NCBI GenBank assembly: GCA_030695165.1 | Contig: JAUYTH010000096.1 | Location: forward strand, 1-37,897 | Length of the DNA: 37,897 nucleotides | DNA from: Bacteroidales bacterium | GTDB lineage: Bacteria; Bacteroidota; Bacteroidia; Bacteroidales; UBA932 | Direction of reading: 5' to 3' | Shown here: in pieces, positions 21,406 to 30,138 of the stretch | Numbering within the stretch: position 1 is the first letter of the stretch | Layout of the letters: each line of letters starts with the position of its first letter | Translations under genes and position numbers: made by a program | Notes under the pieces: generated by a model | Seen by the model: only the letters and a program-made list of their open reading frames with translations | The model's database searches: none | Told to the model about the DNA's origin: nothing

Positions 21406-21437
21406 TTTGACTCTATTATTGTTTTATTTTAATGCAC

Positions 21438-22244
21438 TTAAGCCCCTATCTCCCCGTTTGCCGGCTCTATCTTAAATTCGCTCTGTTGCAATGCTGTCCA
21501 GTGAGAAGATCTTATGCAACTTTTAATATAGTAGAGCTCCTCTTGAGATGGGTTAGCGGAGTTTGTGTACCAGGGAATATGTCTGGCAACATAGCTCCCT
21601 CCAGTCCTGTAACTCTCAATATACCAGTTTGAATAAGCTCTTGTGTAGGGTCTGTACAGAGCAAAGGTGGTATCGATCGGTGCACGAAAAAGATCTCTCT
21701 CACTCTCAATCTCCCAATGTCTCTTCTCCCACTCAATCACAGATTGTTTCTGGCTGAAATGGTCCGGAAGATCGTCTATTCTAAGACCAAAACCAACTTT
21801 TGTTGCGAAAGGGTGCCGTCTCATAATTGATCGGAACAGATCCATAAAGTCATCTTTGCACTCTTCACACGGGACAACATCTGAGTCGGTATAGACAAAA
21901 AAGTTATCTTGAAACTGCTTGTAGATAGGAGTTCTCCACAGTGCTTTATAACCTATGTTCTTATCCAGCATAAAGACTTTATAAGGAGTCTGCTTGTAAT
22001 ACTCTAAAAGTGGCGGATATGTAGAGGCATTATCAATAATAAAGATGTTTTTATACCCTCTTTGCTCCAGAAAAGAGATCAACTCCTTCAAGGTGGTAAC
22101 CCTGTTGAAGTTATTGATTATTATTGGAATACTTTTAGAATCTGAGATCTCCTTAACCCGGAATCCTCTCAGATAGATATAGCGTGTCTTTAAAAAATAG
22201 AATAATCGTTTGAATATCTTCTCTCTGTCCATAGATATAACCAT
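21438..22244 (-). CDS. Glycosyltransferase family 2-like protein
   Basis: IPIIINNFNRVTTLKELISFLEQRGYKNIFIIDNASTYPPLLEYY, YTDSDVVP (DxD-like). Alternative internal start MDREKIF. Confidence 0.75.
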   Translation of the reverse strand: MVISMDREKIFKRLFYFLKTRYIYLRGFRVKEISDSKSIPIIINNFNRVTTLKELISFLEQRGYKNIFIIDNASTYPPLLEYYKQTPYKVFMLDKNIGYKALWRTPIYKQFQDNFFVYTDSDVVPCEECKDDFMDLFRSIMRRHPFATKVGFGLRIDDLPDHFSQKQSVIEWEKRHWEIESERDLFRAPIDTTFALYRPYTRAYSNWYIESYRTGGSYVARHIPWYTNSANPSQEELYYIKSCIRSSHWTALQQSEFKIEPANGEIGA

Positions 22245-22537
22245 TTCTGCTCAACGTATCGCAAAGCTAATGATATTTTATTTAAGCTCTTTTAGAAACC
22301 TCATCTCTGTTAAAGAGAGCGGCCGGTTTTTACCTTCGAAAAGAGGAGATTGTAACTGCTATTTTTTACGCTGTAGAGTTATTAAAAGCAGAATATGACT
22401 CTAAAACGAGGGGTGACTACCTATACATAAACTCTACAAAAACGTGCATAAATAAATATTTATCTCTACAAACAATAAAACAGCTATATTTAAATAATTA
22501 AAATATAACGGAATAATAATAATCAATACCTCTACAA

Positions 22538-22570
22538 GAACATTTAACATCCATCCCGAACATTTGTTAA
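22538..22570. promoter_or_regulatory. Candidate operator: direct repeat GAACATTT x2 (20 bp apart) with overlapping inverted repeat TTAACA...TGTTAA
   Basis: GAACATTTAACA-tccatccc-GAACATTTGTTAA read directly. Repeats at 22538-22545 and 22558-22565; inverted arms at 22544-22549 and 22565-22570. Lies about 65-97 nt upstream of the DUF47 ATG. Confidence 0.35.
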
Positions 22571-22634
22571 GATATGAATTATGGGATTGAATATATTGTA
22601 ACTTGCGTGGGGTATTACTAAAAAAATTGAGAGT

Positions 22635-23282
22635 ATGTTACTTTTTGCAAAAGCGAACAAATCTATTGAACTGATTGATCAATTTCTTAATTGTGTAGAT
22701 CAAAGTCTACTGCTTTTTAAAGAGGGTGTAAAAAACTACCTCTACGCCAGCACAGAAAATTTTAACTCAAACCTTCAGTCTCTGGCAAATTCAGAGCTGG
22801 AGTCAGATAAATTGAGAAGAAAAATTGAGAGTACTCTTTTCTCTCAATCACTAATGCCCGAACTGAGAGGAGATTTTATGAGATTGCTCGAGGAGCTTGA
22901 CAATATTATTGACCAGGCAAAAAAGAATCTTTTTCAGTTTGATGTAGAGCAGCCGCACATCCCTGCAGAGCTTATTCCGGACTTCATTCGGCTTCTGCAA
23001 ATATCGGTCTCTGCAGCTGAGTCAGTAATACCGGCAGCGAAGAGCTACTTTACAGATCCTGTAAATGTGAATGAGAAAATCCACAGAGTCTACTTTTACG
23101 AAAAAGAGGCAGACCTGTTGGCAGATATTATTCGCAGACGAATTTTCCGCGAAATGCCGGAACTTAAGCTGAGTGAAAAATTTCATCTCCGCTACTTCAC
23201 ACTGCATATAGAGATGATTTCTGATACTGCAGAAAAGGTTGCCGACCTGCTCTCAATAATGGCAATTAAAAGAGTAGTATAA
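22635..23282 (+). CDS. DUF47 / TIGR00153 family (PhoU-like) putative phosphate transport accessory protein
   Basis: 215 aa all-helical PhoU-like sequence (FHLRYFTLHIEMISDTAEKVADLLSIMAIKR), immediately upstream of a PiT transporter, the classic DUF47-PiT pairing. Confidence 0.88.
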   Translation: MLLFAKANKSIELIDQFLNCVDQSLLLFKEGVKNYLYASTENFNSNLQSLANSELESDKLRRKIESTLFSQSLMPELRGDFMRLLEELDNIIDQAKKNLFQFDVEQPHIPAELIPDFIRLLQISVSAAESVIPAAKSYFTDPVNVNEKIHRVYFYEKEADLLADIIRRRIFREMPELKLSEKFHLRYFTLHIEMISDTAEKVADLLSIMAIKRVV

Positions 23283-23285
23283 ATT

Positions 23286-25034
23286 ATGCTGATACTCGTC
23301 TTTATATCGAGCGGTCTGTTTTTGGGGTGGTCCCTTGGTGCCAATGATGCTGCCAATATTTTTGGAACAGCAGTCGGTTCAAAGATGATCAAATTCTCGA
23401 AAGCAGCTTTGATAGCCGGAATTTTTGTAATACTTGGTGCTGTTTTGCAGGGTACGGGAACCACCAACACACTATCGGAGCTGGGTTCCGTAGATGCTGT
23501 TGGCGGAGCCTTTACCGTAGCGTTGTGTTCGGGGCTGATTGTTGCAATAATGACACGGTTTAAGTTGCCTGTCTCTACAGGTCAGGCAATAGTTGGGGCA
23601 ATTATGGGGTGGTGCTATTTTACGGCCAACCCGGTTGACTATAGCGTGCTCTCAGTTATTGTGGGCAGCTGGATAAGTGGTCCTATTCTCGGAGCCATAT
23701 TTTCTGCACTTCTTTATATGCTTTTAAGGAGATATATTAGAAGAAGTCACATTCATCTCCTTAAACTGGACTCAGTTATCCGTAACGGACTTATTATTGC
23801 GGGAGCATTTGGAGCATATAGCCTTGGTGCAAATAATATTGCCAATGTTATGGGGGTGTTTGTAAAGACAATCTCCTTTGAAATAAACATTGGAGGGTTT
23901 TCGTTAGACTCAATTACTGTTCTATTCCTTTTAGGAGGAATCTCCATTGCAATCGGGATTCTAACCTACAGTAAAAAGGTAATGGAGACCATTGGTACCG
24001 GAATACTGGCAATGACTCCGGAGAGTGCAATAGTTGTGGTACTGGCACAGGCACTGGTACTGTTTATCTTCTCGTCAACTACTTTGTCAAATCTTTTTGT
24101 GAGTATAGGGTTGCCGGCCATACCTATGGTACCGGTATCCAGCACCCAGGTGGTTGTAGGTTCTGTTTTGGGAATAGGTTTAGTTAAAGGTGTACAGGAG
24201 ATTAAGCTCAAGATGATTAGAAATATTATTGCAGGGTGGATATTAACTCCTATTCTCTCCGGGATCACTACATTCTTCAGCCTCTTCTTTATTCAGAGTG
24301 TATTTGGAATATCTGTGACCAAGAAAAACATTACGGGAAGCGTGCTTGAACCGGGACCTGTGAAATCATCTGCAATAAATATTCCTTTGGAGATGGTTAA
24401 TATTCTTATCATAGTTCTTCTCTTTCTACTGCTCATCACTATAGTTATTCTTTTTTACAGATATCAGAGGAACAGACAAAAACTTAAGGATAATGAGAAG
24501 CGGTGGACAGAGCTTGTAAACTATACCGATATAAGAAAGTCCTTAAGTGATATGGAGGTGAGCACTATTCAACTGGAGAACGACTCTTTGGTAACCAGGC
24601 TGGAAGAGAGGAAAAGAGAGCTTATAACCTACTCTTTGAGCATTGGAGAGCAGAGGCAACTCCTTAGCTCAATCTCCAGAACACTGGAATCTGCGATAAA
24701 TACTCAAGACCCAAAAGAGAAAAATGATCAGCTTATGGCAGAGATACGCAGGATAAAACAAAAGATGAGTTTTACAAACGAGGTAGAGCGAATCTACACT
24801 CAGGCAGAGCACGTCTATGCAGACTTCTCTAACAGACTTGTTCAAAAATTTCCAAATCTCACAGTTCAGGACAGAAGGCTTATGATGTTGCTCAGAATTG
24901 GATTTTCTTCGAAAGAGATAGCCCCGATTTTAAACATATCTGTAAAGAGTGTAGAGATCAGCAGGCATAGGCTTAGAAAAAAATTAAATCTTTCTCAGGA
25001 TGAAAATCTTGTAGAGTTTGTCAAGACAGCTTAG
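23286..25034 (+). CDS. PiT family inorganic phosphate transporter fused to a coiled coil and a C-terminal LuxR-type HTH domain
   Basis: Two PiT signature halves (GWSLGANDAANIFGTAVGS...; YSLGANNIANVMGV...PVSSTQVVVGSVLGIGLVKG), last TM ILIIVLLFLLLITIVILFY, coiled-coil linker, then LTVQDRRLMMLLRIGFSSKEIAPILNISVKSVEISRHRLRKKLNL (GerE/LuxR-like HTH, from about nt 24858), in one uninterrupted 582 aa ORF. Confidence 0.92.
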   Translation: MLILVFISSGLFLGWSLGANDAANIFGTAVGSKMIKFSKAALIAGIFVILGAVLQGTGTTNTLSELGSVDAVGGAFTVALCSGLIVAIMTRFKLPVSTGQAIVGAIMGWCYFTANPVDYSVLSVIVGSWISGPILGAIFSALLYMLLRRYIRRSHIHLLKLDSVIRNGLIIAGAFGAYSLGANNIANVMGVFVKTISFEINIGGFSLDSITVLFLLGGISIAIGILTYSKKVMETIGTGILAMTPESAIVVVLAQALVLFIFSSTTLSNLFVSIGLPAIPMVPVSSTQVVVGSVLGIGLVKGVQEIKLKMIRNIIAGWILTPILSGITTFFSLFFIQSVFGISVTKKNITGSVLEPGPVKSSAINIPLEMVNILIIVLLFLLLITIVILFYRYQRNRQKLKDNEKRWTELVNYTDIRKSLSDMEVSTIQLENDSLVTRLEERKRELITYSLSIGEQRQLLSSISRTLESAINTQDPKEKNDQLMAEIRRIKQKMSFTNEVERIYTQAEHVYADFSNRLVQKFPNLTVQDRRLMMLLRIGFSSKEIAPILNISVKSVEISRHRLRKKLNLSQDENLVEFVKTA

Positions 25035-25101
25035 CTCAATGTAACTAAAATCATTATCCATTTATTAAATAAAATTATGTAACACTTAATAAAAAAACGA
25101 A

Positions 25102-26466
25102 ATGAAAAAATCATTATTAACACTAACTCTGCTGCTTCTCTTTGGAGTAGCAAATGCACAAGAACCACCTCAAAAAGATGTTCGCTATGACCAGTATGGT
25201 AAACTCATTAAAGAGAGGAAACCTCTCTCGGCAGAGGCCCGTAACGGCATTCTTGTATTTGAATCACAGGAGCAGGACTATAAGCTCTGGCTTGATGTAC
25301 GGATCCAGGCAGATGCGCAGATGTTCTCGAAAAATGCACTTAATGAAATTGGTGATGGAGCCAAGATTAGAAGGGCCAGGTTTGCAGTTAAGGCTATCAT
25401 TAACAAACACCTTTACGGAGAGTTGGATATTAATGTTGCCAACGGTATTCTGGAGCTTAATGATGCCTATCTCCAGTATGATTTTCTTAACGGGCTTTCC
25501 AGCAGAGTCGGTAACTTTAAAGAGCCATTCTCAATGACTCAGACTACAACTTCTCGATACATTAAGTTTATGGAGCGTTCTCTGGAGGTTGGGACTTTTG
25601 CACCATCCAGACATATCGGATGGGAGACATCATACTCAGGAAAGAAGTTTCTTGCAGTTGGAGGTATCTTCTTTCAGGAGATAGAGGATGCAGAGAAGGC
25701 TATCTATACAGAGGATAACAACAAAGATTTTGGCCGTGATGAGGGCTACTCATTAACAGGGAAATTTGTTTATCAACCCTTTAACCACAAAACAGATTAT
25801 GGGGTTCACCTTGGCTTTGCATACTCATACAGAACACCAAAAACCAGCTTTGCTCCTGGTGAGTGGGGAATGGCAAGATACAGTGCTCGTTCGTTGAGTA
25901 ATATCAACAGAAAGAAGTATTTGGATACGGACTTGATTCCAAATATGCACCACGAGAGTCTTACAAATTTTGAGCTGGCTATGTTCTATAAAGGGCTCTC
26001 TTTGCAGAGTGAAATTATGAATAACAATCTCATCAGAAAGAACAACCTTGAGACTCTCAATTTTGGCGGATTCCATATTGAGGGAGGTTATATGCTATTT
26101 GGAGGTAGACAGGTCTACAATAAGGGTGAAGGGGAGTTCACTCAGCCGGATCTTGGTCGTAAATGGGGAGATGTTGAGCTTGTATTTCGTTACGATTACG
26201 TTAACCTGAACGACAAAGATGTATATGGAGGTTCGGCAGAGGGAGTTACAGCAGGACTTAACATCTATACAGGATATAACTTCAAATTCCAGATTAACTA
26301 CAGCTATGTTAACCACGACAGATATGCAAGCGGAAAGAAGAAACTGTATGTTGGTAAAGATGTAGAGGGTAACCTTACAAAGGACCCTACCAAGGTTGCC
26401 ACTGCAGCAGGTAATGCAGGCGACGATTACGGAATGTTGGGTGTGAGATTTCAGATAGCATTTTAA
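25102..26466 (+). CDS. Porin O/P (OprO/OprP-like phosphate-selective porin)
   Basis: 454 aa with signal peptide; KIRRARFAVKAIINKHLYGELDINVANGILELNDAYLQYDFLNGLSSRVGNFKEPFSMTQTTTSRYIKFMERSL is typical of the porin O/P family. Ends MLGVRFQIAF. Confidence 0.9.
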   Translation: MKKSLLTLTLLLLFGVANAQEPPQKDVRYDQYGKLIKERKPLSAEARNGILVFESQEQDYKLWLDVRIQADAQMFSKNALNEIGDGAKIRRARFAVKAIINKHLYGELDINVANGILELNDAYLQYDFLNGLSSRVGNFKEPFSMTQTTTSRYIKFMERSLEVGTFAPSRHIGWETSYSGKKFLAVGGIFFQEIEDAEKAIYTEDNNKDFGRDEGYSLTGKFVYQPFNHKTDYGVHLGFAYSYRTPKTSFAPGEWGMARYSARSLSNINRKKYLDTDLIPNMHHESLTNFELAMFYKGLSLQSEIMNNNLIRKNNLETLNFGGFHIEGGYMLFGGRQVYNKGEGEFTQPDLGRKWGDVELVFRYDYVNLNDKDVYGGSAEGVTAGLNIYTGYNFKFQINYSYVNHDRYASGKKKLYVGKDVEGNLTKDPTKVATAAGNAGDDYGMLGVRFQIAF

Positions 26467-26485
26467 CAATTAAATAAAGAGAGTT

Positions 26486-27310
26486 ATGAAAAATAGATTA
26501 GTAATAATATTTCCTCTGGTAGTTCTGCTTATAATAGCATCATGTGTTAAAGACCTGGTTTTTGAAGGACCGGCCACTATATCGAATGTTGCAGGAAGCC
26601 CTGCTGCTCCAAAATCTACAGAGAGCGTTACAGTTACTGCAAAAGTTACAGACCTTAAAGGGGTAACATCTGTAAATCTTATGTATAAGATCTCAACAGC
26701 ATCAACATTTACATCGGTGGCAATGACTGCCGGAGCAAACTTTGTATATACCGGAACAATTCCTGTACATCCTTTGAATACCGCTGTTCAATACTATGTT
26801 GAGGTAACAAATCAGGATGGTCTTAAATCAAAATACCCGGCTACAGCACCCACCGCATTAGCTACCTATACCGTTGGAGCATCTACTGTTATAAGTCTTT
26901 TTATTAATGAGGTTTTTGCAGATGGAACTAAAGATGCAACAGACCCCGACTGGTTTGAAATCTACAATAACTCTGAGATACCCGTTAACCTTACAGGCTA
27001 TCTGGTTTCTGACGGAGGTATCTACGGAACGACAAAACCAAAAAGGGTACTGGGAAATCTTACTATAGCAGCAAAAGGGTTCCTTGTTATCTCAACCGAG
27101 TATAATGAAGAGACTGTTCAGTTTGGATTGAGTACCAGCGGAGACGCAATATATCTGGAGAACCCTTCCGGTGTGCTTGCAGCATCTCTCGATTTTGGCA
27201 CTATCGCTCTTGCCGGAAAGAAATCATACGGTCGTAAACCGGATGGTTCATCTACACTATTAATATTTAATAACCCAACAAAAGGGAGCTCTAACAACAA
27301 CGCAAATTAG
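26486..27310 (+). CDS. Lipoprotein with lamin-tail (LTD) domain
   Basis: LLIIASC lipobox; LFINEVFADGTKDATDPDWFEIYNNSEIPVNLTGYLVSDGG...GFLVISTEY is an LTD fold pattern. Confidence 0.8.
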   Translation: MKNRLVIIFPLVVLLIIASCVKDLVFEGPATISNVAGSPAAPKSTESVTVTAKVTDLKGVTSVNLMYKISTASTFTSVAMTAGANFVYTGTIPVHPLNTAVQYYVEVTNQDGLKSKYPATAPTALATYTVGASTVISLFINEVFADGTKDATDPDWFEIYNNSEIPVNLTGYLVSDGGIYGTTKPKRVLGNLTIAAKGFLVISTEYNEETVQFGLSTSGDAIYLENPSGVLAASLDFGTIALAGKKSYGRKPDGSSTLLIFNNPTKGSSNNNAN

Positions 27311-27336
27311 AGTCTCTTTTTTCTAATTTTTTTGAT

Positions 27337-27981
27337 ATGAGTAAAGAAGAGTTGAAAATAGGAGAGATATCAAAACCAAGATTCGAGTACAGAACATTCG
27401 GACAGAATTTTGACAGTGCCTTTATGAGAATGGCACGGCTGAGTGTTCCCGTACCGGAGAAGGTTTGGGAGAGGACCAGTGAAGAGATATACATCGTTTC
27501 ACGAACAAATGATATAAATAATACTAAAATTCGTGATGGTAAGATGGATATCAAAACGTTTGTCCAGACAGTAGATGGGCTGGAGCAGTGGAATCCTCTT
27601 ATGAAAGGAGAGTTCCCCATCTCTGCAGATGTTCTTAAAAAAGAGGTTTTCCCGGCTTTCCAGGTTAAGATGGATGAGCTTAAAAAGGATACTTACACCT
27701 ACGATGAGTTTATGGAGATTATCAATAATCATCCCGATCTTCAGGCCGTGAGAGTATACAAACAGCGTTTCGGTTATATGGTAAACAATACCATTTGTGA
27801 GACAGGAGTTGTCCTTATTAACGGAGCAAAGCTTGTGACAATTAACTCTGAATCTACAGAGGTAGAGGATATACTTAAAACTGTTAAAGATGTCGGGCTT
27901 GAGGGTGTAGAAAACATCAACTACCTGCAGGCTATCAAACGGGTAATAGGAATGATTAATAAACCTTTAGCAAACGAATAG
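27337..27981 (+). CDS. Uncharacterised protein; possible divergent CYTH-like (triphosphate tunnel) fold
   Basis: 214 aa ORF in the operon. Pattern EEIYIVSRTND...NTKIRDGKMDIKTF...VRVYKQRFGYMVNNTICETGVVLINGAKLVTINSESTEVEDILKTVKDVGL loosely resembles CYTH strand order. Gene call strong, fold assignment weak. Confidence 0.6.
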   Translation: MSKEELKIGEISKPRFEYRTFGQNFDSAFMRMARLSVPVPEKVWERTSEEIYIVSRTNDINNTKIRDGKMDIKTFVQTVDGLEQWNPLMKGEFPISADVLKKEVFPAFQVKMDELKKDTYTYDEFMEIINNHPDLQAVRVYKQRFGYMVNNTICETGVVLINGAKLVTINSESTEVEDILKTVKDVGLEGVENINYLQAIKRVIGMINKPLANE

Positions 27982-27982
27982 T

Positions 27983-28453
27983 ATGGCACAGGAGATAGAG
28001 AGAAAATTTCTGGTGAAATCTGATGATTTCAAAAAGGTTGCCTCTAAGGAGACTCGAATCACACAGGGCTATCTCTCATCTGTACCTGAGCGTACGGTGA
28101 GGGTGCGCATAAAGGGGAAATCGGGCTATCTTACCATAAAAGGTATCGGTAATGAGAGCGGAGCTTCCCGTTATGAGTGGGAGAGAGAGATTCCTGTTGC
28201 AGAGGTAGAGGAGTTACTCAAAATATGTGAGCCGGGTGTTATTGATAAAACACGCTACGAGGTAAAATCCGGGATTCACACTTTTGAGGTAGATGAGTTC
28301 TACGGCGAAAACAGTGGATTGATTGTGGCAGAGGTAGAGCTAAAATCCGAAGATCAGGCATTCACCAAGCCAGATTGGATAGCAGAAGAGGTAACAGGGG
28401 ACTCTAAGTATTACAACTCAATGCTTATGAAGAACCCCTATACCAAATGGTGA
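27983..28453 (+). CDS. CYTH domain protein (triphosphate tunnel metalloenzyme, probable inorganic triphosphatase)
   Basis: N-terminal EIERKFLV motif, RVRIKGKSGYLTIKG, YEWEREIP, TFEVDEFYGENSGLIVAEVELKSEDQAF. Confidence 0.92.
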   Translation: MAQEIERKFLVKSDDFKKVASKETRITQGYLSSVPERTVRVRIKGKSGYLTIKGIGNESGASRYEWEREIPVAEVEELLKICEPGVIDKTRYEVKSGIHTFEVDEFYGENSGLIVAEVELKSEDQAFTKPDWIAEEVTGDSKYYNSMLMKNPYTKW

Positions 28454-28468
28454 AATGTGCATAGAGAC

Positions 28469-28505
28469 CCACCCGGGGAGAGTAGCTTCCCGGGTGGTTA
28501 TTTTG
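28469..28505 (+). terminator. Rho-independent terminator downstream of the CYTH gene
   Basis: CCACCCGGGGAG-AGTAG-CTTCCCGGGTGG: 12-bp stem (one G.U), 5-nt loop, followed by a T-rich tract TTATTTTG; 15 nt after the stop codon. Confidence 0.85.
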
Positions 28506-28529
28506 TTATAATGTTTAACTTTATTTAGA

Positions 28530-30128
28530 ATGAGCACTATAGAGAGTACGCACGACATACTCGATATGAATAACTATCGTGTCGAGAAGTTGAAAAAAGC
28601 ACAAAAAACAGGGTTTGAGAAGTGGATGGAGATAGTTGGAGGGCCTCTGGCTGTTATCGTTTTTCTTGGGATTTACTACTTTATGGATATCTCATTTTTA
28701 AACGACATAGACCCGGGCCTGCTGGGGAAAGAGTCTCTAAAACGGTTTAACGATTTAGGGACACAGAATTTCTCCCGAATAAACTATGCTATGCTGGCAA
28801 TTTTTGCGGCTTCAATTGTTTTATGGATTACAGAGGCGATTCCAAACTACCTCACATCTCTTCTGGTAATAATTACAATGGTCCTCACCGGAGTAACATC
28901 GGAAAAACTGGCATATGCTCAGCTTGGACACCCGGTAATGTGGCTTAACATACTCTCTTTTGTTCTGGCAAGTATGCTGGTTAAAACAAGAGTTGCCAAG
29001 AGGTTTGCATTATGGTTTGTAATTCGGTTCGGGAAAAATGCCACCTGGATATTTTTCAGTTTTATTGTAATAAACGTAGTACTCTCAATATTCATCTCGG
29101 CAACAACTGCAAAGGCCACAATTCTTCTCCCGATATTTATGGTTATTGCTGCAATTTACGGGGCATCTCCCGATAAAAGGAACAATTTCGGAAGGAATAT
29201 AGTGCTTCAGAATCTATTCCAGATCAATATGGGTGCCAGCGGGTTCATAACAGGATCGGGAGCAAACCTACTTGCAGGTTCACTCATTGCGGGCTCTATG
29301 GGGATGTCTATGTTTGGATTCCAGGATTGGTTCTTTGCCGCTTTCCCATTATGTATGATATTAATATTGATTGGATGGGTTGTGGGGACCAAAATAATTT
29401 TTCCTATGAAACCCGGCGAGAGGGTTCCTCAGATTGAGGGTGGGATGGAGCGACTCAAAGAGGAGTACCATCTGCTAGGGAAGATGAAATTTGACGAGTT
29501 TAAAGCTATTGCGATTTTTGTTGTAGTTCTCTTACTTTGGGCTACTGATAAACAACACGGAATATCACAGACAGCAGTCGCATTTATGGGGGCCGTAGTA
29601 GCTCTGCTACCCGGCATAGGGATAGTAAAATGGAATGATGTAGATATTCCCTGGCACCTTATGCTATTCTCTGCAGGAGCATACACTTTAGGTTCCGGAC
29701 TAGAGGTTACAGACCTTCCTGCAATAATGGTTGACTCTCTCTTTAGCCATTTTGGAATTTCTGAGCAGACTCCGTTCTGGGTTCTCTACTTAAGCCTGAC
29801 ATTTGTTATGATATTCAGCGGGATGCTTTTCCAGTCAAAAACGATGAGAGCTCTCATTTTTGTGCCAATTGCAATTGGTATCTCACAAAAATTCGGGTAC
29901 CCCATAATGAGTTTATCATTCCCTATAGCACTTCTTATAGAACACGTATATGTGTTGCCTTTCAACAGCAAACCAGCGGCATTGCTCTACACTACAAATC
30001 AATACAGTATAACCGACACATTTAAATTCGGCTTCACAATGCTGGTTATTAGCTGGGTTATGATAATTATATGGGGAGAGACACTTCTTCACTGGTTAGG
30101 TTATACGCCAAACGGAGTATTCTTTTAA
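28530..30128 (+). CDS. SLC13/DASS family anion transporter
   Basis: 532 aa multi-TM; LWITEAIPNYLTSLLVIITMVLTGV, ATTAKATILLPIFMVIAA, ITGSGANLLAGSLI and symmetric C-terminal half. Confidence 0.88.
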   Translation: MSTIESTHDILDMNNYRVEKLKKAQKTGFEKWMEIVGGPLAVIVFLGIYYFMDISFLNDIDPGLLGKESLKRFNDLGTQNFSRINYAMLAIFAASIVLWITEAIPNYLTSLLVIITMVLTGVTSEKLAYAQLGHPVMWLNILSFVLASMLVKTRVAKRFALWFVIRFGKNATWIFFSFIVINVVLSIFISATTAKATILLPIFMVIAAIYGASPDKRNNFGRNIVLQNLFQINMGASGFITGSGANLLAGSLIAGSMGMSMFGFQDWFFAAFPLCMILILIGWVVGTKIIFPMKPGERVPQIEGGMERLKEEYHLLGKMKFDEFKAIAIFVVVLLLWATDKQHGISQTAVAFMGAVVALLPGIGIVKWNDVDIPWHLMLFSAGAYTLGSGLEVTDLPAIMVDSLFSHFGISEQTPFWVLYLSLTFVMIFSGMLFQSKTMRALIFVPIAIGISQKFGYPIMSLSFPIALLIEHVYVLPFNSKPAALLYTTNQYSITDTFKFGFTMLVISWVMIIIWGETLLHWLGYTPNGVFF

Positions 30129-30138
30129 ACTACAAAAA

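Noticed and set aside
22245-22634. Possible riboswitch or small RNA in the 390 bp intergenic region between the glycosyltransferase and DUF47
   Set aside because: No recognisable SAM, SAH or cobalamin riboswitch core or strong hairpin-terminator seen by eye. Only the short repeat at 22538-22570 stood out.
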